Below are positions 39,499 to 46,108 of a stretch of 51,993 nt of DNA, one piece after another. The position numbers and the translations under genes were made by a program. Within the stretch, counting starts at the first letter, position 1. The number at the start of each line of letters is the position of its first letter. Below the pieces are notes generated by a model. That model was given only the letters and a program-made list of their open reading frames with translations. It made no database searches and was not told where the DNA came from. The stretch comes from a virus, in the IMG/VR virus record IMGVR_UViG_3300024265_000007, positions 1-51,993 of that record. One strand, written 5' to 3'.

Positions 39499-40479
39499 CT
39501 AATCCTTTAACTCGACCATGCTACCGGACAAATCTGCCCCGGTAACAGCGTTCATGTCTCCGAACACCGCCGCCTGGTCACTGTCATCCCACTTACCCGC
39601 TCCGACCTTGACACAATTTTTAAGCAAGAAGCGCTTGTTATTTGTGTCAAAACCAGCCGCAACGACAAACGCTGTCGTCATAGCTGTTGGGGCTAGATTC
39701 GTGAACCAACAGTTATCAAACATCTGGTAACGGTCAATTCCGCCATTGCCCAGCAACTCGACGAACGCGGCATTCTGATTTCCGGCATGCATCGTGAATA
39801 GGCAATTCTTGAACTTGTTCCGCGGCCCGCCGCCACTGGCTGGATAGAGTAATCCCATCATGCCGGTCGCCGCCGAAATTGTATCGACACCGATAGTACA
39901 TTCTTCAAAGAGATTCTCCGCTCCGCCGTTGAGGTAGAGGGACGCTCCACCATTGATGGCCTGTGTAGCATGGCCGCCACCGGCAAAGTGCATCCGGTAG
40001 AAGGTATTGCGGTCACCAGTGATTGACCAGTTGATTAAACTGCCCGTATCATCCACACCTTGAAAAGTGTAAATGTTGGCAAACTTATTGCCATTTCCAG
40101 ACACCGTAAACAACGGTGATAAATCCACAGCCGCCGCCGCCTGGAAGATACGCGCCCGTTGTGCAACGTAAGTTGCCGCCGCGATACCGACTAAATGCGT
40201 GTAGCTTTTAGCCCAGTCTACGGCTGCCGAAAGATTGATACTCGACGTTCCAGAACGGTAATACAACACATTATGCAGGTTGCCCGGAGTATCTGCGTAG
40301 GCAGTTGGGAACGTGATATACGCATTATCAGGTGTATGCCCGGTATTGCCGTCACTCCCATTGGTTGGATCGAGATAGGTCGGCTCACCAACGAATGCTG
40401 GATTAAGTAGAAAGTCCAGCAAGTCGGGTGCGCCTACAACAGTATCCAATGATTGGCGATTTATGTTATCAGAACTCAT
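39499..40479 (-). CDS. Parallel beta-helix structural protein (326 aa)
   Basis: YLDPTNGSDGNTGHTPDNAYIT starts a domain typical of pectin-lyase-like right-handed beta-helix proteins. It continues with repeated short strands (NKFANIYTFQG, NTFYRMHFAGG, NLFEECTIG, NKFKNCLFTM, DRYQMFDNCWFTN), one rung each of 20-25 residues. In phages this fold occurs in spikes and decoration proteins. Its gene is next to the capsid gene, so capsid decoration or a head fibre is likely. Confidence 0.65.
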   Translation of the reverse strand: MSSDNINRQSLDTVVGAPDLLDFLLNPAFVGEPTYLDPTNGSDGNTGHTPDNAYITFPTAYADTPGNLHNVLYYRSGTSSINLSAAVDWAKSYTHLVGIAAATYVAQRARIFQAAAAVDLSPLFTVSGNGNKFANIYTFQGVDDTGSLINWSITGDRNTFYRMHFAGGGHATQAINGGASLYLNGGAENLFEECTIGVDTISAATGMMGLLYPASGGGPRNKFKNCLFTMHAGNQNAAFVELLGNGGIDRYQMFDNCWFTNLAPTAMTTAFVVAAGFDTNNKRFLLKNCVKVGAGKWDDSDQAAVFGDMNAVTGADLSGSMVELKD

Positions 40480-40489
40480 GAGCCACCCC

Positions 40490-40891
40490 CTACTGCTCAG
40501 TATAGCCAGGCTGTGCGCCTGCTACTACGGAAACGGTGTGGTCAAAGTTCGCTGCGTCATCAATTTGAACGCGAACAAATCGCTTCAATTGCTGGCGGTT
40601 CAAGTACAGAGTTTCGTCGCTGGCAGTTGCGCCAAGATCGGTGAAAGTGTCTGCTTCCCCAGTGCTGGGATTAAACAGGGCAGCAGCCGGAACAGCAGCA
40701 AACGTGCCGCCTGATGTCAGCGAGTGCTCTACGGTGACGGCGAGTGTATCAGAGCCACCAGCGTTTTGAGCAACGTTAAGGAAGATATTCCCAACATACT
40801 TGGAAACATCCAATTCGGCGGATGGTTCTGGATCAGTGTTCACCAGCCCCACAAACAGATTGTCTAGGTCTACTCTAAAGCTAAGAGCCAT
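40490..40891 (-). CDS. Capsid decoration protein candidate (133 aa)
   Basis: Directly follows the capsid gene with overlapping stop and start. Beta-rich with LAVTVEHSLTSGGTF and LNRQQLKRFVRVQID, a pattern common in small proteins next to major capsid genes. It probably stabilises the capsid surface. No catalytic motif. Confidence 0.55.
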   Translation of the reverse strand: MALSFRVDLDNLFVGLVNTDPEPSAELDVSKYVGNIFLNVAQNAGGSDTLAVTVEHSLTSGGTFAAVPAAALFNPSTGEADTFTDLGATASDETLYLNRQQLKRFVRVQIDDAANFDHTVSVVAGAQPGYTEQ

Positions 40892-43215
40892 TAGCGCACC
40901 CCTTTCATGAGATAGAATGCCTCGGGATAGTGGATGAGAATGTCGCTGTAGGTGTAAATGATGATCCGAGCCATTAGTTGATTGGCCAGTGTTACACGGT
41001 CAACAATGATTTCCAAAGCGTCCTGCATGACATATTCAATATAGCGCCATGCTCCGTAGTATATTTCTGATGTGTCGGAACTTGTCCCGGTTGTGTCAGT
41101 TATCGAAAGCTGGTTTGCGATGTGGACTGGATAGCCCAGTAAATCAGGATATGGTTCAACCCCGTAGTTATCACGGTACAGAGGCTCACCAGTTGTCGTT
41201 ATCAAGTTACGATAACGCCCCTGGCTGCGGGTGTGCATGATAAAAGCCTTTGGCTCAGTAGCAGGTATGTTGCTAGTACCAATGCGAACTTCGGCATCAA
41301 CAGCATCGGAGAACTTGGGAGTTCGCCCGTTTGTTGCCAGTGTCTTGATATGAGTTGTTGCTAACGTGGCATCACCCTCAAGCACAGTCTTAACGCCTTT
41401 GATTTCAGCACCGGTATTTGAACCGGTGACAGTGCCCGTGCCAACCAAGATTTCTTTGTCGATTAGAAGCGCGATACTACGAATTGCTTCTTCGCGGATA
41501 GTCTTCTCGACTGACATTGGCGATTGATTCAAAAGCTGAAACGGGATGTGTACCTTGGCCGCAATTGGGCGCAAGAATGCCGTTATGGTGTCAAACTTTC
41601 CTTCATCTTCGACAATATCCACATTAATGCCAGGCCGATACGCTGTCGGAGCGGTTGTCATTTTTGCCTGAACAACCGTAGCAACGCCTTGTGGGACATT
41701 ATTTTGCTGCACGCCAGCCTCAAATGCTACCACATTTTCTCGAAGCGGTGGCAAAATGGTTTCGCGCAATTCCTGCCCTAACAAGTCACCACCCATTGTC
41801 CCGATATACGGGTTTTGGGCCTTGCCATAGAAATCATTGAAATCTCGGCTGAGAGATGACTTGACAAAATCTGCCATTCCTGGTTTTCGTGCCTTGCCGC
41901 CTTGACTTGGAGCTTTGGCCGGATTATTACCCGTGCCATATGCCCCGGCGCGACTTCGCTTGCTTTGTGGTGTGCTGGTTGGCAAAGCGGACTTGAAGGC
42001 GGAATTCACATTCGACCTTTTCTTTTCGATACTGGCGAGGGCGCGGGTAAAGATTTCCCCTGCACTCTTCTCCAACCATGTCTCGGTGCGTCGCCGCGCT
42101 GATTTGGCGGCCTCTTCTTTGTCTTCTTCGTCAGCCGCTTTTACGGCCTCTTCGTCTTCGTCCATCGCTTTGGTTGCTTCTTTGTCTTCTTCGAGCAACT
42201 CTTCGGCAGCCTTCGTCGCCTCTTCTTCGAGTTCCTCTTCGTCAACTGCCTTACCCTCAAGCCCTTCTTCCATCATGCCTTGATCGAGCATAGACAACAG
42301 GCCAGCGACGGCTTCACGGAACACTTGCATGTCCATCTGCTTTACTCCTGATTTATTATGCGAATTTTTAGTTGCATCAATTCCAGGGGCACTACCAGTC
42401 ACGGGGGACTCTGTGGCTGCCGCAGTTAGATCAAATGCTTCAAATAATGATTTCTGATATATTCGTGCTTCTGTACCGTTCGGCTCTGCTGGCATAACCG
42501 TCAGGCTTCCCTCCACTATACCACACTGGTCAATATGTCCGTTGAGCGACACTTCCACAGTGGGAACATATGCGCCTAATGACCATTGATGCTTCACATT
42601 TTCGAGTACAGAATCAACCGCTATCACTGCCAGCGTCGCCTTCTGGGTGATAACTTCCGGCGACAAATTCAAAGACTTGCGTTTGGCAATTTCTTTTAAC
42701 ATGCGTTCGTAATCTTCGCGCTCGTATAACTTGGAGCGTACAAAGATGCCTATATCGTCTTCGTCTACAAACTCAAACACTCCGATTCCAATTGCACCGA
42801 AATCAGTTTTCCCATGTTCATACAGGGAAGGGCCACCCTTAATCGGGAATCCGGCTTCACGCATAAAATTGGTACGCTTACTAAAATGCTGGCTCTCTAT
42901 GTCCTGATCGTCAATTGTCCCATATCGCACTAAATGCCCCTCGGCATATCGAGCGCCACCCACCGACTTGATCGCTATCATTCCGCCGCGATAATGTTTC
43001 ATAGACTTGCCTGGTTGGGGAGACCATTGGTTACTGAGTCCGGTAGCCACAATTTCATCCGGCGAACCCTGCACGATCTGGCAACGGTCTGTTTTTTCGG
43101 CTGACTCGGTGAACCAGCGACAGTTGCCGCAAGTATGCTTGGGGTCGGTGCTTTCGCCGTACTCCGCTTCCTCTTGGGCGAACTTGGAAGACTTATCTTG
43201 GTTTTTTACTTTCAT
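40891..43215 (-). CDS. Prohead protease-scaffold-major capsid protein fusion (HK97-like)
   Basis: One 774-aa frame holds three capsid functions. Residues 27-45 are a Cys cluster (HTCGNCRWF...DRC). Residues about 75-245 are the HK97 prohead protease: YEHGKTDFG with His134, HQWSLGAY with Ser212, and EGSLTVMPAEP. Residues about 290-400 are a very acidic coiled coil (EEELEEEATKAAEELLEED), a scaffold-like delta domain. Residues about 450-774 are the HK97-fold capsid subunit (ETILPPLRENVVAF, HIPFQLLNQSPMSVEKTIREEAIRS, DALEIIVDRV in parts). The protease should free the capsid domain by self-cleavage. A predicted promoter lies at 43280-43308. Confidence 0.85.
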   Translation of the reverse strand: MKVKNQDKSSKFAQEEAEYGESTDPKHTCGNCRWFTESAEKTDRCQIVQGSPDEIVATGLSNQWSPQPGKSMKHYRGGMIAIKSVGGARYAEGHLVRYGTIDDQDIESQHFSKRTNFMREAGFPIKGGPSLYEHGKTDFGAIGIGVFEFVDEDDIGIFVRSKLYEREDYERMLKEIAKRKSLNLSPEVITQKATLAVIAVDSVLENVKHQWSLGAYVPTVEVSLNGHIDQCGIVEGSLTVMPAEPNGTEARIYQKSLFEAFDLTAAATESPVTGSAPGIDATKNSHNKSGVKQMDMQVFREAVAGLLSMLDQGMMEEGLEGKAVDEEELEEEATKAAEELLEEDKEATKAMDEDEEAVKAADEEDKEEAAKSARRRTETWLEKSAGEIFTRALASIEKKRSNVNSAFKSALPTSTPQSKRSRAGAYGTGNNPAKAPSQGGKARKPGMADFVKSSLSRDFNDFYGKAQNPYIGTMGGDLLGQELRETILPPLRENVVAFEAGVQQNNVPQGVATVVQAKMTTAPTAYRPGINVDIVEDEGKFDTITAFLRPIAAKVHIPFQLLNQSPMSVEKTIREEAIRSIALLIDKEILVGTGTVTGSNTGAEIKGVKTVLEGDATLATTHIKTLATNGRTPKFSDAVDAEVRIGTSNIPATEPKAFIMHTRSQGRYRNLITTTGEPLYRDNYGVEPYPDLLGYPVHIANQLSITDTTGTSSDTSEIYYGAWRYIEYVMQDALEIIVDRVTLANQLMARIIIYTYSDILIHYPEAFYLMKGVR

Positions 43216-43279
43216 ACTTCGCTACCTTATTCTTTTGCCGCACGGGAATACGATCTTAGACTACTTCGTTCTTGACTTA

Positions 43280-43308
43280 ACTATAAACAGCATAGCACAT
43301 CTCATCAA
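43280..43308 (-). promoter_or_regulatory. Predicted promoter of the capsid gene, TTGATG-N17-TATAGT
   Basis: On the minus strand, a -35 TTGATG (4/6) and a -10 TATAGT (5/6) at 17-nt spacing point to the capsid fusion gene, with a leader of about 58 nt. It would restore transcription after the minus-strand terminators at 44076 and 43404. Confidence 0.5.
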
Positions 43309-43312
43309 AAGA

Positions 43313-43321
43313 TGCTATAAT
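43313..43321 (+). promoter_or_regulatory. Extended -10 promoter for the antisense HNH gene
   Basis: TGCTATAAT is a perfect extended -10 on the plus strand, about 155 nt before the HNH start. The same nonamer occurs at 2364. Confidence 0.4.
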
Positions 43322-43403
43322 AGCAATGTCACGAGGATTAGAGTTCGAATCTCTTGCCGCCCGAAAAGCGGTTGCAAACGGAGCGCCTCGGCGACAAACA
43401 AAG

Positions 43404-43436
43404 CAAAAACCCGGTCTGCGAGACCGGGCATTCGTG
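43404..43436 (-). terminator. Intrinsic terminator, leftward
   Basis: An 8-bp perfect stem (CCCGGTCT / AGACCGGG) with a 3-nt loop is followed on the minus strand by TTTTTGC. It stops leftward transcripts just before the capsid promoter. Confidence 0.75.
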
Positions 43437-43477
43437 AGGCGTTTCGTAGTTATTGTGTGACTTGAGGATATTCTATC

Positions 43478-44098
43478 ATGAGTGAAGATAAAAAACAATG
43501 TGTCAAATGCAATGAGTGGAAAGCCATTGATGCGTTTTATGTGCAAAGGCGTTGGTGTAAGCAATGTGTTATTGCTAAAAACACAGCCAAGAAAAAAACA
43601 TGGGCAGCACGCGCTGAAAATAAGGAACGTAGAAAAGCGTATGACCGGGATTATCGCAATCAACCAAAGAATAAAAAACAAAAACGGCTACTTGCAAAAA
43701 AGCGGGGCCCTGCACCATACGATAAGTTACAAAACATAATAAAACGACATAATTACCAGGCCAGAAAAGCTGGATTGCCATATACATTAACAACCGAACA
43801 ATGGCAACATGCTTTGAATTATTTCAATGGGTGTTGTGCTGTTTGTGAGCGTCAACTAAATGACATGTTTGGGGAGTTTACAAAAAGTGCCGATCACTGG
43901 ATACCGCTCAGTTATGAAGGTGGCGATAATCCCGGTACAGTTGCGGAGAATATCATACCGCTTTGTCATGGTGTTGATGGGTGTAATAATTCCAAAGGCG
44001 CAACTCTGCCGATGGAATGGTTACAACAAAAGTTTAGCAGATACAAATCTAAGAAGATAATAGATAAAATACAAAAATATTTCGATAGCCTGAGTTAG
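43478..44098 (+). CDS. HNH endonuclease on the opposite strand inside the late block
   Basis: The 206-aa protein has an N-terminal zinc ribbon (CVKCNEWK, CKQCVIAK), a very basic linker, then an HNH domain (about 110-205) with CCAVCERQL, DHWIPLSY and PLCHGVDGCNN. This domain closely matches that of the HNH protein at 3307. It is the only plus-strand gene among late genes, sits between two leftward terminators and has its own promoter, as expected of a selfish free-standing endonuclease. Its 3' end forms part of the terminator at 44076. Confidence 0.85.
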   Translation: MSEDKKQCVKCNEWKAIDAFYVQRRWCKQCVIAKNTAKKKTWAARAENKERRKAYDRDYRNQPKNKKQKRLLAKKRGPAPYDKLQNIIKRHNYQARKAGLPYTLTTEQWQHALNYFNGCCAVCERQLNDMFGEFTKSADHWIPLSYEGGDNPGTVAENIIPLCHGVDGCNNSKGATLPMEWLQQKFSRYKSKKIIDKIQKYFDSLS

Positions 44099-44112
44099 TC
44101 TATCGAAATATT
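44076..44112 (-). terminator. Long inverted repeat acting as leftward terminator
   Basis: A 13-bp perfect stem (AATATTTCGATAG / CTATCGAAATATT) with an 11-nt loop; on the minus strand it continues TTTTTGT. It lies 44 nt beyond the stop of the 44156 gene and overlaps the end of the HNH gene. Confidence 0.7.
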
Positions 44113-44155
44113 AAGCGGGAATCCGGTAATATACTTAAACGGGTTGATTATTCGG

Positions 44156-44536
44156 TTATTGGCTATTCATAAAAGTACCAACGCGGCTATCAACATATGC
44201 ACGTCTCATCTTTTTGATTTTATCCATATGATACCCGGCGCTGACACTATCACTATCCAGTGGTGATAGTGATATGTACCATCGCTCATTTGAATACGAA
44301 ACGGCGCTAATACGCTTTATTGTTCCATCTGGTTCGTATTTATTGTCACTATCAACAACCATCACATGCGTCCCGTGTTCCCCTACATCATAGCCGAATT
44401 CTCTTGTAAATCGTTGCCGGACTGGGATTGACTTCCTATCAGCAATTACTCCTTCCATCCTACGCCATGCCACGTTTAGACGGGTGGCTTCTTTCTCTAA
44501 TTGTTCTAGTGTCCAGTATTTATAGTCACTCATCAT
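44156..44536 (-). CDS. Hypothetical protein (126 aa), last of the accessory late block
   Basis: MMSDYKYWTLEQLEKEATRLNVAWRRME is helical; the second half is beta-rich (HVMVVDSDNKYEPDG, ISAVSYSNERWYISLSPLD) and may be a small sensing or binding domain. AGGAG-like sequence precedes it. About 110 nt upstream holds two TATAAT boxes on the minus strand without good -35 elements. Confidence 0.5.
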   Translation of the reverse strand: MMSDYKYWTLEQLEKEATRLNVAWRRMEGVIADRKSIPVRQRFTREFGYDVGEHGTHVMVVDSDNKYEPDGTIKRISAVSYSNERWYISLSPLDSDSVSAGYHMDKIKKMRRAYVDSRVGTFMNSQ

Positions 44537-44647
44537 TTACGACTCCTTTGATTGTTATCAATATAAGCTGTGCAATTAGTATCCATCTCTGTACCTTTCG
44601 CTTGATGTTGGTTTAGTCTACTACGTCTATTATACACCATTATACTT

Positions 44648-44902
44648 TTACCAATCTATTGCACGTCCATCTTTTGACTTGTGATATTCAACCGATACGA
44701 CAACGCCATCTCTTTTGTACTGCTCAGTCATGAATAACAGGGAGGGGACTGAGTAGTATGGATACACATACTTGCGTTGCACAAGCATATAATCGTTAGC
44801 TATCTGCGATAGCGGCTCTTCGTTTCGCACATCATTATGGCTATCGCCATAAGCTACTACATCGCCATCAATTACAGCTACCCACTTACCTAATATCATC
44901 AT
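44648..44902 (-). CDS. Hypothetical protein (84 aa)
   Basis: MMILGKWVAVIDGDVVAYGDSHNDV... matches the general pattern of a small DUF5678-like domain (WVAVxDGxVVAxGxD) seen in prokaryotes, of unknown function. Overlaps the upstream membrane gene by 4 nt. The assignment to that family is from memory. Confidence 0.5.
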   Translation of the reverse strand: MMILGKWVAVIDGDVVAYGDSHNDVRNEEPLSQIANDYMLVQRKYVYPYYSVPSLLFMTEQYKRDGVVVSVEYHKSKDGRAIDW

Positions 44903-45216
44903 GCCTGCTTTCTCTTCTCTGGATCAATGCGCCGCAAGGTCGCTGGCTTGCCATTGCTACTGGGTTTCACTTTCGCTTTGCGTCTATCCTCTTGCTCCAT
45001 TGCGATAACGGCACTGGCCCGGACTGAAACGGCAATGTCGATTAGAATCAACAACGCGCCACCGGCAGCATACCACACTATGAAGCTGACTAGCCCGATG
45101 AACACAAACCGAATGTCCGGGGACGAAGCCAATAACAATAAGAAGATGGTCAATGTGGCTAAGCCTATAGCCTGAAGTGCATACGCAACAGTTTTGAGAT
45201 TGTTGTATCTATTCAT
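44899..45216 (-). CDS. Two-span membrane protein (105 aa)
   Basis: ATG 45216 follows GGAGAAGGAA. Two hydrophobic spans (about 13-31 LQAIGLATLTIFLLLLA, 36-60 FVFIGLVSFIVWYAAGGALLILIDI in parts) and a basic cytoplasmic tail (RRKAKVKPSSNGKPATLRRIDPEKRK). Possibly a superinfection or host-interaction protein of the accessory block; function unknown. Confidence 0.55.
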   Translation of the reverse strand: MNRYNNLKTVAYALQAIGLATLTIFLLLLASSPDIRFVFIGLVSFIVWYAAGGALLILIDIAVSVRASAVIAMEQEDRRKAKVKPSSNGKPATLRRIDPEKRKQA

Positions 45217-45220
45217 TGGT

Positions 45221-45496
45221 TTATTTCCTTCTCCAAACAACGGTAGATATATGCTTTGTTTCGTCACTTCTATCGTTTTCTAAGACGATGCCGTAGCCTA
45301 TCACCGTATATCCTAGCGACGACTTGTGAGACAGAGACGAAAAGCACCTATTTTTATTCGTCGAGCTTAACGCCGTTTTCTCGCTGTTACCCGGTTGCTC
45401 CATAACTAAAACGGCTTCATTCTCATATGGCGCACCGTCCATGACTTCAACTTTCCAATCTTCTGTACTTCTCATAGGCTGTCCGTTTACTGCCAT
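45221..45496 (-). CDS. Hypothetical protein (91 aa)
   Basis: MAVNGQPMRSTEDWKVEVMDG, beta-rich, with YTVIGYGIVLENDRSDETK near the end. Tightly packed between neighbours (3-5 nt). No family recognised. Confidence 0.5.
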   Translation of the reverse strand: MAVNGQPMRSTEDWKVEVMDGAPYENEAVLVMEQPGNSEKTALSSTNKNRCFSSLSHKSSLGYTVIGYGIVLENDRSDETKHISTVVWRRK

Positions 45497-45499
45497 CGT

Positions 45500-45730
45500 T
45501 TACTCCTCGTCCCTCTCGCATTCTGTGTTGTGTTTCATTTCTGACGGGAGCATTCGTCCATGCTTGGCAAGATAGTCTTCGCACATAAAACGAATGTCTG
45601 CCACTATATAGTGGCTATCCCATTCATTACCTATGCGATGTAGAATAGCCCCGATCAATTTAAGGTGCTTAGTTGCGGCGCTATCGTTGTCGTTGTGTAT
45701 TATCAATCGCTCATAGTCAAACTTTGCCAT
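45500..45730 (-). CDS. Hypothetical helical protein (76 aa)
   Basis: MAKFDYERLIIHNDNDSAATKHLKLIGAILHRIGNEWD..., mostly helical with an acidic end (ECERDEE). Three nt from each neighbour, so part of one operon. Function unknown. Confidence 0.5.
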   Translation of the reverse strand: MAKFDYERLIIHNDNDSAATKHLKLIGAILHRIGNEWDSHYIVADIRFMCEDYLAKHGRMLPSEMKHNTECERDEE

Positions 45731-45733
45731 CGT

Positions 45734-46108
45734 TTACTCCTCAAACAATTCTGTCAATGGACGGGATATATCATCCGGCTTTGATTCTTGTGCTTTCAAC
45801 AATTTCATATTCTTTGCAAACCTAGCTTTGTAGACTTCAACCATCCGCAAATCAGAAGCTATAGTGTCTTTAATTTCAGCTATTGAATCTTCGTGTGTGT
45901 TGAGTCTTATCTTTTCTTTACTATACCAAGGGTCACTCTCTACATCCTCATATTTATAAAGATGTGAGTTATCGTTTAACTCTTTTCTGATTAGCGAACA
46001 GAGTTCCCCGCTATCATATTCATCGTTTACTTCAACATGTTCTCCAGCGTCATCTATCCAGATAAGCATTACTTCGTTATCTACAAAATATTGACTTGTT
46101 ATTTTCAT
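45734..46108 (-). CDS. Hypothetical acidic protein (124 aa), first of the accessory block
   Basis: ATGA overlap with the portal fusion stop sets the start at 46108, behind AGGGGG. Strongly acidic first half (WIDDAGEHVEVNDEYDSGE) and a coiled-coil second half (DLRMVEVYKARFAKNMKLLKAQE). It could be a scaffold-like or DNA-mimic protein, but no family is recognised. Confidence 0.55.
   Translation of the reverse strand: MKITSQYFVDNEVMLIWIDDAGEHVEVNDEYDSGELCSLIRKELNDNSHLYKYEDVESDPWYSKEKIRLNTHEDSIAEIKDTIASDLRMVEVYKARFAKNMKLLKAQESKPDDISRPLTELFEE

Noticed and set aside
43326-43372. tRNA-like 3' half with a GAGTTCGAATCTC T-arm pattern near 43350
   Set aside because: No matching acceptor 5' strand, D arm or anticodon arm upstream; most likely chance or a remnant.
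44537-44647. Possible leftward promoter with two TATAAT boxes
   Set aside because: No acceptable -35 at 16-18 nt and no extended -10 TGn; kept only as a remark in the 44156 entry.
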